DNA from: Litorimonas taeanensis
Lineage (GTDB): Bacteria > Pseudomonadota > Alphaproteobacteria > Caulobacterales > Maricaulaceae
Length of the DNA: 64,000 bases
Direction of reading: 5' to 3'
NCBI RefSeq assembly: GCF_003634015.1
Contig: NZ_RBII01000001.1
Location: 620,001 to 684,000, forward strand
The notes under the pieces were generated by a model. It saw nothing but the letters and a program-made list of their open reading frames with translations, had not been told where the DNA came from and did not search any database. The translations under genes were made by a program, and so were the position numbers. Shown in pieces: positions 17,516 through 26,939 of the stretch (within the stretch, counting starts at the first letter, position 1; each line of letters opens with the position of its first letter).

Positions 17516-20500
17516 ATGGATGATAAATCAACATCTACTGACATGGAAACTTCTGAGGGATTGATTTCCAGTCCAGCTAAATCGGCTATCCAGTCGACAG
17601 CTTTGCTGTGGGGTAAACGAGTTTGTTATCGGGTATGGCGTCTTTTTGCCGAATTTGGTGCCGTGGCCATGGGCGTGGTTATCGCTTGGCTCTATGGTTT
17701 GTCGTTCTTATTGACCCAACAAAGTGTCGATATTTCGGGCGCCAACAACAATGTTGGATTGTTCTTTGCGGATGTAGTTGCAGGTACGGGTGTTGACATT
17801 CCTGATATGAAGTTGGATTGGTATCCGGCGACAGATGACATTGTGTTCACAGGTCGTAATATTCTTATTAAGGATAGTCAGGGCACCCCCATTCAATCCT
17901 TATCAGAACTCAAGAGCTTTTTCTCACTAAATGAGGTTCGGAAAGGCAGAACTATACCTCGCAAGATTAACTTAGATGGTGGGGTCGTTACATGGGTTGA
18001 GGATGAAGATGGTCGCATCAAGGCCGGATTGGGGACACCTGAAACATTGGGGCGGTTAGGTCCCGTATGGGAGGGGCAAAGAGCAGTTGGCACTGAAAGT
18101 GGTGAATTAGACTTTAACGGTGTTACCTCAGTCGAAGTGACAAATGCTTCAGCTTATTATATAAATATACACAATGACTTAAGCTTAAGTCTTCAAAATG
18201 TTTCTTTGAATTTTGACCGCCAAAAAGATGATGTTAAATTCAAATTGAACGCTGATCTACTAGATGAATTAAGTGCCGAAAATCGTCCACTTGCATTACA
18301 AGTCGATACGGATCCTGATTTCGAACATTTCGAAGTGTCCTTTAATGCCGAGGCGGTTCGTCCATCTGTTTTTGGGCCCAAAAAAGGCCGTTATACTGAC
18401 CTAAACCGTATTGATGCACCTGTATCGCTGGGAGGAGATTTTGTGTTTTCGCGCACGATTGGCTTAACCTCTGCAAGTGTTGATTTGCACGTTCAGGCTG
18501 GAGAAATACACTATCTGAATGATGCAAAGCCATTTGCTTTTTCTGATTTTAAAGCCGCGGCAAGTTTGGACGCGGGCGACTCAATTATGTCAGTTGAGAA
18601 ATTTGATCTTAATTCAGACCTTTTAATCTTTACTGGGCAAGGTGAAATATCTGACCTTGGGGCTATTAGTGACGGAAATATCAATTCATCACCGTTATTC
18701 GAGCTTAATTTCAATCAAATATGGATAGATCCGACTCCTATCTTTGAGGCGCCTATTAGATTGAAAGCTGTCGGCCTAATTGGGCGTCTCGATATTGATT
18801 CTCGTACGGTTTCGATTGACGATTATATCATCGACCGTTCTACCCATTCTATATCTGGGAAAGTTTTTGCTTCTCAGAATTCTGAGGGAAAGCTGTCAGC
18901 TATAAAGGCGGATGGTGAGCTAAACGGGATATTGCTGCCTTCTGAGCTATTAGAAATCTGGCCAGTTAAATTTGCTGATGGTGCGAGGCGTTGGATTGAA
19001 CGCTCCATTCTCGAGGGTGATGTCGATACTCTTTCTTTTGAAACTGAGTATGGGCTGAGTACAGAAGGGGAGCTGGAGGAAACCTCAATGGATATGGAAT
19101 ACACAGTTCGTGACGCCACTGTGCAGTATATATCTACTATGACACCCATGTCAGGCGCCTATGGGAAGGCACGAGTTGCTGATAATGCCCTCACATTTGA
19201 GTTGGAAAGTGGTCAGATTGGGCCCGTTAAAATTCTTCCGAGTCGCGTGGACATTCCTCGACTTAAGCCGAAGGGCGGAGACATTATCATTACTGCTAAT
19301 GGTGAAGGACAGGCTTCTGACTTGATGGCACTGATAAATCAAAAACCGTTTCAATATGCAGATCGATACGGCGTCGACCCAAAAGATATTAAAGGTACTG
19401 GGCGGGTGTCTTTAACCATATCGCGTCCATTGCTCGAATATTTTGATGAAAGCCGAATCCAATATAGTGCAAATGGAGAGTTTTTCGGCGTAAATGCTCC
19501 GTTTTCATTTGGGCCGCACCAATTTGAAGATGGAAATGTTTCAATGGTCGCCGACAGGGAAGGTTTGAGTGTGACCGGTCCAGTAAATATAGGGCCTTGG
19601 CGAGCTCAGTTCAAAGGAGTGGAAACTTTTGATGAGGGGGCTACGCCGACCCGATATCAAATTTCTGGGCCAATGGATTCTAAAGTTTATGAAGCCTTTG
19701 GGTTTGGCTTTCGTGAGTTTTTCGATGGCGAAATTATGATGGACGTCAAAGCAGAAGGAACAGGAATAAATATTACGTCAGCAAAAGTTTTTGCTGACTT
19801 ATCTTTAGCTGAAATGAGCTTTGGTGAGTACTGGAATAAGCCTTCGGGGCAGGCTGGTAGCGTGGAAGCCTTACTATCGCGCGGCGATACAGGCATAAGA
19901 ATTGACCATCTGAATGTGGAAGCCCCAAAATTGAACATTTCAGGCACTATGTCGCTGAATGAAGCCTCTGCTTTGGATGTTTTAAGGCTCGATCGTGTTA
20001 TGGTTTCAGATATCATTGACGGCGCGTTTAGTTTAAAACCAGCGATGAGCCGGAACCACTTCGAAGCTTCATTTACAGGTGAAAAACTGGATATTTCTGC
20101 GGTTGTTGATCGCTCACTTTCTCAGCAAACCTCAAGCTTTAGTATACCCGTCGCGTTTCAGGCTGAGGTCAAGGACTTCATTTTAGATCCACTTTATAGA
20201 GTGAGTAACGCTAAACTAATCTATGATCATAATGGTGAAGCCGTAACAACACTCAATTTGATAGGGGAGCATGAGGGCGAGGAGATGAGCGTCTTGTTGG
20301 AAACCGACCTATCTGCGAAAACGCGAAGAGTGGACGTGACTTTACCCCATGCCTCGAAAGCAGCAAAAGCATTCTTAGACATTGATGGTATGGATGGTGG
20401 TTTTTTCAAACTTGAAGGAACTTTACCGCTTTCAGGTGAGGATGGGGCTTATATAGGCCGAGCTGTCATCGATGACTTTACATTAGTGGAAGCGCCAATT

Positions 20501-20998
20501 TTGGCTCAACTTCTCTCTTTGGGGTCGCTCACGGGTCTCTTCGATACCCTCTCAGGTGAAGGCCTTGCTTTTGAAAGGTTTGATGCACCCTTTCAGCTCT
20601 TGGGCGGCGATATAACTATTCGTGATGCTCAGGTTTTTGGGCCAGCCTTGGGGATGACAGGTGAGGGGCAAATTAACCTAACAACCCGAACCGTTGACAT
20701 GGACGGAGCGTTGGTACCTGCCTATACCGCAAACTCAATGCTTGGCGGAATACCTTTAATCGGCGATATTTTTGTGGGCAAAGAAGGAGAGGGTGTCTTC
20801 GCTCTTAACTATTCTGTGAGTGGTCCTTTTGAGGCGACCCAAATTGCCGTAAACCCTTTATCTGCACTGACCCCGGGTTTCCTACGAGGGATATTTCGAA
20901 AAAAGCGAGATGATTTACCTGAAATTGAGGGCGCGAAAAAGGGTAGCGAAACAACTGATGATTTAGATGAGGCGCCTCTCATCCAAGAGAGGCGCTAA
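17516..20998 (+). CDS. AsmA/YhdP-like envelope protein (DUF3971)
   Basis: A 1160-residue membrane-anchored periplasmic protein. One membrane helix (about residues 46-68, FGAVAMGVVIAWLYGLSFLL) is followed by about 1060 residues of repetitive beta-rich sequence. The AsmA-like C-terminal region (TRTVDMDGALVPAYTANSMLGGIPLIGDIFVG) is characteristic. YhdP and other AsmA-like proteins form long grooves thought to move phospholipids between the membranes. Signature fragments resemble the DUF3971/YhdP set. It ends 4 bp before the convergent tyrS, and its last codons contain a terminator-like hairpin. Confidence 0.88.
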   Translation: MDDKSTSTDMETSEGLISSPAKSAIQSTALLWGKRVCYRVWRLFAEFGAVAMGVVIAWLYGLSFLLTQQSVDISGANNNVGLFFADVVAGTGVDIPDMKLDWYPATDDIVFTGRNILIKDSQGTPIQSLSELKSFFSLNEVRKGRTIPRKINLDGGVVTWVEDEDGRIKAGLGTPETLGRLGPVWEGQRAVGTESGELDFNGVTSVEVTNASAYYINIHNDLSLSLQNVSLNFDRQKDDVKFKLNADLLDELSAENRPLALQVDTDPDFEHFEVSFNAEAVRPSVFGPKKGRYTDLNRIDAPVSLGGDFVFSRTIGLTSASVDLHVQAGEIHYLNDAKPFAFSDFKAAASLDAGDSIMSVEKFDLNSDLLIFTGQGEISDLGAISDGNINSSPLFELNFNQIWIDPTPIFEAPIRLKAVGLIGRLDIDSRTVSIDDYIIDRSTHSISGKVFASQNSEGKLSAIKADGELNGILLPSELLEIWPVKFADGARRWIERSILEGDVDTLSFETEYGLSTEGELEETSMDMEYTVRDATVQYISTMTPMSGAYGKARVADNALTFELESGQIGPVKILPSRVDIPRLKPKGGDIIITANGEGQASDLMALINQKPFQYADRYGVDPKDIKGTGRVSLTISRPLLEYFDESRIQYSANGEFFGVNAPFSFGPHQFEDGNVSMVADREGLSVTGPVNIGPWRAQFKGVETFDEGATPTRYQISGPMDSKVYEAFGFGFREFFDGEIMMDVKAEGTGINITSAKVFADLSLAEMSFGEYWNKPSGQAGSVEALLSRGDTGIRIDHLNVEAPKLNISGTMSLNEASALDVLRLDRVMVSDIIDGAFSLKPAMSRNHFEASFTGEKLDISAVVDRSLSQQTSSFSIPVAFQAEVKDFILDPLYRVSNAKLIYDHNGEAVTTLNLIGEHEGEEMSVLLETDLSAKTRRVDVTLPHASKAAKAFLDIDGMDGGFFKLEGTLPLSGEDGAYIGRAVIDDFTLVEAPILAQLLSLGSLTGLFDTLSGEGLAFERFDAPFQLLGGDITIRDAQVFGPALGMTGEGQINLTTRTVDMDGALVPAYTANSMLGGIPLIGDIFVGKEGEGVFALNYSVSGPFEATQIAVNPLSALTPGFLRGIFRKKRDDLPEIEGAKKGSETTDDLDEAPLIQERR
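20972..20995 (+). terminator. Terminator-like hairpin inside the end of the AsmA-like gene
   Basis: Perfect 9-bp arms GCGCCTCTC / GAGAGGCGC with a 6-nt loop lie entirely within the last eight codons (encoding APLIQERR). The stop codon and GGTTTTAT follow. The convergent tyrS ends at 21003, leaving no room for a terminator outside the gene. Confidence 0.6.
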
Positions 20999-21002
20999 GG
21001 TT

Positions 21003-22277
21003 TTATACCACTTTTAATAAGGCATGCTTTTTCTTGCCAACAGAAATCTTTACGACGCCATCCTGAATGTCATCTGAGGATAGAACTCTTTCATGACTAT
21101 CGACTTTGGAATCATTGATTTTTAACGCTCCTGCCTTGATATGGCGGCGTGCCTCTCCATTTGATCCTGCCAGTCCCAAAAAAACAGTGGCGGCAAGAAT
21201 ACCCATTTCATTAAGGGCGCCTTCAGTGACTTCTTCTGATGGTAGTCCCTCAGCCGTTCCGCCCTGCAAAAATGTTGTTGTTGCTGTGGATTCGGCATCT
21301 TTAGCAGCTTTTTCACCGTGCAAGAGGGTCGTTGCTTCATTGGCTAATACGATTTTTGCTTTATTGATTTCAGCGCCTTCAAGAGCTTCTAGCTTTGCAA
21401 TATCTTCTATAGGTAAGTCTGTGAAAAGTTTCAGGAACTTCCCTACATCTGCATCTTCGGTATTGCGCCAGAACTGCCAATATTCATAAGGACTGCGTAC
21501 GTGCTCAGGCCCGATGGCGGGGTCGCCATTAAGCCATACGGCACCATCTACGGTTTTACCCATCTTTCCACCAGACGCTGTCGTGATGAGCGGCGTAGTA
21601 AAGCCGTAGACTTCTTCACCTTCCATGCGGCGCGTAAGGTCAACACCCGTAACAATGTTACCCCATTGATCAGAACCACCAAGTTGTAGTGAACAACCAT
21701 ATCGCTTGTTAAGCTCAACAAAGTCATAGCTCTGTAAAAGCGGGTAATTGAACTCTAAAAATGTCATAGGTAATTCGTTTTCTAAACGACGTTTAGCCGT
21801 CTCCATAGTCACCATACGGTTGATGGTGAACTGCGTGCCGACAAGGCGTAAGAAGTCAATATAGCCCATTTTGTCCAACCAATCGGCATTGTCGACTAAT
21901 ATAGCGGCATTGGGACCCTCAAAATCTACAAATTTTGAAAAAACTTGTTTGATGCCATGTTTGTTTTTCTCAATCATCTCGTCCGTCAAAATTGGACGGG
22001 ACTTATCTTTCATAGAGGGGTCGCCAATCTTAGTGGTGCCACCGCCTAAGAGAACAATTGGCCGGCCGCCCGTTTTTTGTAGATGACGTAACATCATAAT
22101 TTGAACCAGCGAACCAACATGCAAGCTCGGCGCTGTGCAATCAAAGCCTATATACCCTGTGACGACAGAAGTGGCTGCAGCCTTGTCTAAGGCTACTTCA
22201 TCTGTACATTGATAAAGGTAACCGCGTTCGGTTAGCGTTTTCATCAATTCTGATTTGTAAGTAGGCGTGGAAGTCAT
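21003..22277 (-). CDS. tyrS: Tyrosyl-tRNA synthetase
   Basis: A class I aminoacyl-tRNA synthetase of 424 residues. The HIGH-like motif is PSLHVGSL and the KMSKS-like loop is GGKMGKT. Substrate-binding motifs include SYDFVELN and [13 protein letters not shown]-terminal S4 domain ([14 protein letters not shown]) contacts tRNA-Tyr. Length and order match TyrS of Proteobacteria. It is divergent from anmK. Confidence 0.98.
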   Translation of the reverse strand: MTSTPTYKSELMKTLTERGYLYQCTDEVALDKAAATSVVTGYIGFDCTAPSLHVGSLVQIMMLRHLQKTGGRPIVLLGGGTTKIGDPSMKDKSRPILTDEMIEKNKHGIKQVFSKFVDFEGPNAAILVDNADWLDKMGYIDFLRLVGTQFTINRMVTMETAKRRLENELPMTFLEFNYPLLQSYDFVELNKRYGCSLQLGGSDQWGNIVTGVDLTRRMEGEEVYGFTTPLITTASGGKMGKTVDGAVWLNGDPAIGPEHVRSPYEYWQFWRNTEDADVGKFLKLFTDLPIEDIAKLEALEGAEINKAKIVLANEATTLLHGEKAAKDAESTATTTFLQGGTAEGLPSEEVTEGALNEMGILAATVFLGLAGSNGEARRHIKAGALKINDSKVDSHERVLSSDDIQDGVVKISVGKKKHALLKVV

Positions 22278-22355
22278 GATAAAGTTACATTCTGTTTGAA
22301 TAATTCAATATTGCGGCTTCTATCAATCAGACAAATCATGTCAAAGGCTAAGGTG

Positions 22356-23471
22356 ATGGAAAAGAAAATCTATACGGCATTAGGCTTGATGAGCGGTACA
22401 TCCTTGGATGGTGTTGACGTGGCAGTTATTGAAACGGATGGCGAGGAAGTTTTTGCATTTGGGCAATCTGGCTGTCTCGATTTTGATGAAGAGATTGTCG
22501 CGTTAAAGCTCGCTGTGAAGGCGGCCTTAGAATGGAAGTTTTCAGGTCCTCCTCCAAACTCATTGCAAGCTGGGTCGGAATTTACGGATGCAAAACATAT
22601 ACAGGCCATTGAAGAACTCTTCCAAGAGCATACTGGTTTGAAAGAAGATGTTGATGTCATAGGGTATCATGGTCAGACAGTATATCACTTGCCCCCACAA
22701 GGTGGTGTGAAAGGACAAACGCTACAACTGGGAAGTGGTCAAAGCTTAGCTGCGAACTTCGGTATCCCATGTGTTTATGATTTTCGTAGCGATGATGTCA
22801 GGGCAGGCGGTCAGGGTGCGCCTCTCGCCCCTATATATCATCAAGCCTTGTGTCGTTACTCTAATTTGTTTGGCCGAGTAGCAGTCGTCAATATTGGAGG
22901 CGTTTCCAATGTAACTTTAGTGGATGGTGAAAAGCCATTGATAGCCACAGATTGTGGGCCTGGAAACGGTCCGCTCAATAGCTGGATGGAATTAAAAGGT
23001 GTTGGGAGTTACGATAAAGATGGGCGCTTGTCGTGGGCAGGAGATGTCGATTTAGACCGTGTGAATCGTTGGTTGGAACGTGACTTCTTCAAGCGTCCAA
23101 TCCCTCGTTCGGCAGATCGATATGATTTCGATGTTTTGCCAGATATGCGCGATATGTCGATTGAAAATGGAGCCGCGACTTTGGCCAGTTTCTGTGCCCA
23201 TGCAATAGCGCGAGACATGAAAAAATATAATCCAGAGACAATTGTTGTTTGCGGTGGAGGGCGACATAATCCCGCTATTATGGGTATGCTTGATATGCAT
23301 ACGAATGGCAAAGTCCTAAAGGCCGAAGATGTGGGCTGGGACGGGGATGCCCTTGAGGCTCAAGCCTTTGCCTATTTGGCAGTTAGAAAGTTACGAGATT
23401 TACCAATTTCATTTCCAGGTACAACCGGTGTCGCAATGCCGATGACCGGGGGCGTAATTGTAAAGCCTTAA
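22356..23471 (+). CDS. anmK: Anhydro-N-acetylmuramic acid kinase
   Basis: AnmK phosphorylates and hydrolyses anhydroMurNAc to MurNAc-6-phosphate in peptidoglycan recycling. Motifs seen: GLMSGTSLDGVDVAV (phosphate), DVIGYHGQTVYHLP, NIGGVSNVT, DCGPGNGPLNSWM and VCGGGRHNP. The start at 22356 (MEKKIYTALGL) is preferred because TAAGG lies just upstream; an in-frame ATG at 22338 and a TTG at 22296 lack ribosome-binding sites. This gives 371 residues, normal for the family. Confidence 0.96.
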   Translation: MEKKIYTALGLMSGTSLDGVDVAVIETDGEEVFAFGQSGCLDFDEEIVALKLAVKAALEWKFSGPPPNSLQAGSEFTDAKHIQAIEELFQEHTGLKEDVDVIGYHGQTVYHLPPQGGVKGQTLQLGSGQSLAANFGIPCVYDFRSDDVRAGGQGAPLAPIYHQALCRYSNLFGRVAVVNIGGVSNVTLVDGEKPLIATDCGPGNGPLNSWMELKGVGSYDKDGRLSWAGDVDLDRVNRWLERDFFKRPIPRSADRYDFDVLPDMRDMSIENGAATLASFCAHAIARDMKKYNPETIVVCGGGRHNPAIMGMLDMHTNGKVLKAEDVGWDGDALEAQAFAYLAVRKLRDLPISFPGTTGVAMPMTGGVIVKP

Positions 23472-23544
23472 ATCATTATGCGGGTTTTTGCGGCTTGAAG
23501 CACTCGTTATCTGTGATACGCTTTGTCAAATTTTGGAGACCTTT

Positions 23545-25476
23545 ATGTCCTTTACGAAACCCGTAATATTCAGCTTATTTGCTGCATCAACGCTTTTGAC
23601 GGCCTGTAATAATTCAACTGAAAATAAGGCGAAAAGTCCTGCCCAGGAAATGAAAACCGAACGGCCTGTTCTGGACATGTCAAAACGTATTACCAAAAAA
23701 GATGATAAGTTTACATATGCCAATTATGATGAAATCCAAATTACGCATGTTGATTTAAACCTTGATGTAAATTTTGATGTCAAAACTTTGGACGGTGTGG
23801 CGACTATTGATTTTGTTCGCATTAATGACTCTGTTGAGAATATTGTTCTTGATACAAAAAATCTTACGATTGGTGGCGTAGATCGCCTAGCCGAAGGCAA
23901 AGTAGAAAGCGCTGTTGATTACACTCTTGGTGCAGCGGATTCTGTTTTGGGAACAGCTCTTACCATCCCATTAACAGCAGAAACTGACCAAATTCGTATT
24001 GCTTACCGGACGTCGCCAGAAGCTGAGGGGCTTCAGTGGTTATCGCCTGTGCAAACAGCTGGCAAAGAGAAGCCGTATTTGTTTTCTCAGGCGCAAGCGA
24101 TAAACGCTAGAACTATGGCACCGCTTCAAGATACGCCGGCTGTCCGCCATACTTATTCAGCGACATTAAGAGTGCCTGAAGGTTTAAGGCCGCTTATGAG
24201 TGCCTCTCAAGGCGAGCAAGAGGCTGATGGTTCATACAAATTCGACATGCCGCAACCTATTCCTTCTTATCTAATTGCCATTGCGGTTGGGGATATAAAA
24301 TTCAAAGCGATTAATGATCATATTGGTGTTTATGCCGAAGAGTATATTCTTGATGCATCCGCTGAAGAGTTTTCTGAAACGCCATTGATGGAGGAAGCCA
24401 ATGCGCGCCTATATGGGCCATATCAATGGGGGCGGTATGATTTGATCGTGTTGCCGCCAAGTTTCCCTTTTGGCGGGATGGAAAATCCACGGCTTAGCTT
24501 TATGACGCCAACTTTGATTGCAGGTGATAAGAGTCTTACGAATGTTGTGGCGCATGAACTCGCACATAGTTGGTCTGGTAACCTCGTAACCAATGCGAGC
24601 TGGATTGATGCTTGGCTCAATGAAGGTTTCACCTCTTATGTTGAAAACCGTGTCATGGAAGATTTATATGGTGAACGTCGTGCTGTGATGGAGCAGGCTT
24701 TGGCGCTTAGTGATTTAAAGCGTGATATTGCAGGAGCGAAGCGTCCTGAACTGACGCAACTTAAATTGCCAACAGACATAGAACATCCTGATGATGCTTT
24801 CACCCAAGTTGCCTATGTTAAGGGACAGTATTTCCTGATTTTCTTGGAGGAAAGATTTGGTCGTGCAGCCTTTGACCCGTTCTTAAAAAGCTGGTTCACA
24901 GAACACGCCTTTCAAAGCGTTACAACAGAAGACTTTTTGAATTACTTGAATGAAAACCTACGTGAAAAATTCCCTGACGCTGTAACAGATGAGGAAATCA
25001 ATGCTTGGGTTTATGAAGGGGGATTGCCTGATACCGCTAAAAACCCACAATCTGATGCCTTTGATCAGGTCGAACAAGCCTCTCAGACATGGTTTGAGGG
25101 CGGTAATGTTGAAGCCTTACAAGAGACAACACAGGCTTGGTCTACGCATGAGTGGCTTCATTTCTTGAATACATTGCCCGAACTTTCTCAGGCTCAATAT
25201 GTTCAACTTGATGGTACATTCGATTTGTCTGGCACACAAAATGCCGAAACAGCATTTGCATGGTATATGCAAGCCATCAAAGGCGGGTATGAGCCAGCTT
25301 ATGCGGACTTAGAAAATTTTCTTATGACAGTTGGGCGTGGCAAATTTATTTATCGTTTATACGCAGCATTGGATACAAATGGCAAAGGGGATTGGGCGAA
25401 AGACGTATATACACAGGCCCGAGCAGGGTACCACCCAATTGCACAGAGACGTATTGATGCCATTTTAAACGAGTAA
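23545..25476 (+). CDS. M1 family aminopeptidase, lipoprotein (LTA4 hydrolase-like)
   Basis: A 643-residue zinc aminopeptidase. The start at 23545 has GGAG 8 nt upstream and gives a lipoprotein signal (SLFAASTLLTAC, lipidated Cys about residue 21). An N-terminal saddle domain is followed by GGMEN (FPFGGMENPRLSF) and zinc motif HELAH (337-341) with NEGF supplying the third ligand (Glu360). The C-terminal helical domain resembles leukotriene-A4-hydrolase-type M1 enzymes. It probably degrades peptides in the periplasm for nutrition. Confidence 0.94.
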   Translation: MSFTKPVIFSLFAASTLLTACNNSTENKAKSPAQEMKTERPVLDMSKRITKKDDKFTYANYDEIQITHVDLNLDVNFDVKTLDGVATIDFVRINDSVENIVLDTKNLTIGGVDRLAEGKVESAVDYTLGAADSVLGTALTIPLTAETDQIRIAYRTSPEAEGLQWLSPVQTAGKEKPYLFSQAQAINARTMAPLQDTPAVRHTYSATLRVPEGLRPLMSASQGEQEADGSYKFDMPQPIPSYLIAIAVGDIKFKAINDHIGVYAEEYILDASAEEFSETPLMEEANARLYGPYQWGRYDLIVLPPSFPFGGMENPRLSFMTPTLIAGDKSLTNVVAHELAHSWSGNLVTNASWIDAWLNEGFTSYVENRVMEDLYGERRAVMEQALALSDLKRDIAGAKRPELTQLKLPTDIEHPDDAFTQVAYVKGQYFLIFLEERFGRAAFDPFLKSWFTEHAFQSVTTEDFLNYLNENLREKFPDAVTDEEINAWVYEGGLPDTAKNPQSDAFDQVEQASQTWFEGGNVEALQETTQAWSTHEWLHFLNTLPELSQAQYVQLDGTFDLSGTQNAETAFAWYMQAIKGGYEPAYADLENFLMTVGRGKFIYRLYAALDTNGKGDWAKDVYTQARAGYHPIAQRRIDAILNE

Positions 25477-25561
25477 AGGCTAAAATACTTACCTCGGGAA
25501 AGCGCTTCGTAAGTTTGATCGCTCTCCTTGATGGAGTCCAATGTTTCAGTCTTACGCCAAT

Positions 25562-25594
25562 AAAAAAACCCCGCTTTTGGCGGGGTTTATTTTT
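25562..25594. terminator. Bidirectional intrinsic terminator
   Basis: Arms AAACCCCGC / GCGGGGTTT (25566-25574 and 25580-25588) with loop TTTTG. T-rich tracts follow on both strands (TTTATTTTT on plus, T7 on minus). It serves both the M1 aminopeptidase gene and the convergent hydrolase, whose stop codon touches it. Confidence 0.9.
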
Positions 25595-26273
25595 ATCCTT
25601 CAAGGTATTTCATTTCTCTTGGAGGCGAATATCGTGGGTCTAAATTTTCATCGAGATAATCTTCAATGACATCAAGGGCTTCTTCTAAATGGTTTGAGTA
25701 GAAGTGGTCTGCTCCTTCAACCCGATGCGTTTGGATGACATGTCCTTTTTGAACGCGGATTTTGTCAACGACGCGGTCAACATCATCAGCAGGTACGATT
25801 GGGTCTTCAGAGCCGTAGGTCACGAGTCCAGAGGCTGGGCACGGCGCAAGGAACGCAAAGTCATAGGTATTTACCGGCAGCGACATAGAGATAAACCCCG
25901 CAACTTCGGGGCGTCGCATCAAAAGCTGCATGCCAATCCATGCCCCAAATGAGTATCCTGAAACCCATGAGAAAGGGGCGTTTTGATTAAAACTTTGAAG
26001 CCAATCAAGAGCATAAGCCGCATCTTGAAGTTCGCCTTGGCCGTTATCATAAACGCCCATTGAACGGCCAATTCCGCGGAAGTTGAACCGTAATACAGAA
26101 AAACCACGACGTTTATAACTTTCATACATTGCAACAGGTATACGGTGATCCATATGGCCGCCCGCTTTCGGGTGGGGCGAAAGAATCAGAGCGCAAGGGG
26201 CTTGGGGGTCATCTGATGGATGATAACGGCCCTCTAGGCGACCTTCGGGACCGGCAAAAATGACTTCTGGCAT
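25593..26273 (-). CDS. Alpha/beta hydrolase (COG2945-like)
   Basis: A 226-residue alpha/beta hydrolase. The nucleophile elbow is GYSFGA (Ser about residue 108). An HPHPKAGG-like stretch (SPHPKAGGHMDHRI) forms the oxyanion side. The acid is probably in YGSEDPIVPADD and the histidine in VEGADHFYSNHLEE. The family is widespread in Proteobacteria and its substrate is unknown. It is transcribed away from the SUF operon. Confidence 0.87.
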   Translation of the reverse strand: MPEVIFAGPEGRLEGRYHPSDDPQAPCALILSPHPKAGGHMDHRIPVAMYESYKRRGFSVLRFNFRGIGRSMGVYDNGQGELQDAAYALDWLQSFNQNAPFSWVSGYSFGAWIGMQLLMRRPEVAGFISMSLPVNTYDFAFLAPCPASGLVTYGSEDPIVPADDVDRVVDKIRVQKGHVIQTHRVEGADHFYSNHLEEALDVIEDYLDENLDPRYSPPREMKYLEG

Positions 26274-26345
26274 TAACTCTCACATTTTCTTTGTTTTGGC
26301 GTACATTTTGCTGCAAATGCCCTGCCAAAAAGCTATATTCTAAAC

Positions 26346-26375
26346 TTGACTATTTTAGTCGGGATACATACATCC
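26346..26375 (+). promoter_or_regulatory. IscR-type operator overlapping the SUF operon promoter
   Basis: TTGACTATTTTAGTCGGG (26346-26363) closely resembles the type 1 IscR site known from enterobacterial isc promoters (TTGAC...TTTACTCGGG). Its TTGACT doubles as a -35, with TACATC as a -10 after 17 bp. Fe-S-loaded IscR bound here would block RNA polymerase, giving autoregulation of iscR and the downstream suf genes. The match is by eye. Confidence 0.65.
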
Positions 26376-26471
26376 CGCCTGTAAATAGCTATTGAAATAA
26401 TAATTCGAGCGCCTGTTAACAAGTCACGCCACGGATTGCACGTAAAACCTTCATAAAGGGCCAATTCTGCT

Positions 26472-26939
26472 TTGAAACTTACCGCGAAAGGACGATATGC
26501 CGTAATGGCGATGGCAGACCTTGCCGCGCAAGGTGAGGGTGCGCGTGCCTCTTTAGCGGAAATTGGTGAGAGGCAAGGCATCTCGACTGCATTCCTTGAG
26601 CAACTTTTCAACAAATTGCGCCGCGCTGACCTCGTTGACAGTGTAAGAGGGGCGAAAGGCGGTTATGTATTAAAGGTTCCCGCAGATATCTTGACTTTGG
26701 ACCGTATTATTCACGCCGTAGATATTGATATTAAGGCCCATAGTTGCACCCCAAGCGACCGTCTGGGCTGTACAGGGAAATCAGACCGTTGCTTGACGCA
26801 TAATTTATGGGGAGCTCTTGAGAACCATATCGGGAGTTTTTTATCTTCAATTACTTTATTAGACGTGCTTCTGGATAATATTGAGCTGGTGTCGCCTATC
26901 GCAGTGTCATCACATTCGAAAATGGAGGCGGCGCAGTGA
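26472..26939 (+). CDS. iscR: Rrf2-family Fe-S regulator IscR
   Basis: A 155-residue winged-helix regulator starting MKLTAKGRYAVMAMADLA, typical of IscR. The [2Fe-2S] ligand set is visible: Cys92, Cys100, Cys107 and His110 (SCTPSDRLGCTGKSDRCLTH). The spacing is slightly longer than the E. coli pattern (C-x5-C-x5-C-x2-H). The start codon is TTG, with AAAGGG about 11 nt upstream; this start is fixed by the family N-terminus. It leads the SUF operon and overlaps the next gene by 4 nt. Confidence 0.94.
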   Translation: MKLTAKGRYAVMAMADLAAQGEGARASLAEIGERQGISTAFLEQLFNKLRRADLVDSVRGAKGGYVLKVPADILTLDRIIHAVDIDIKAHSCTPSDRLGCTGKSDRCLTHNLWGALENHIGSFLSSITLLDVLLDNIELVSPIAVSSHSKMEAAQ

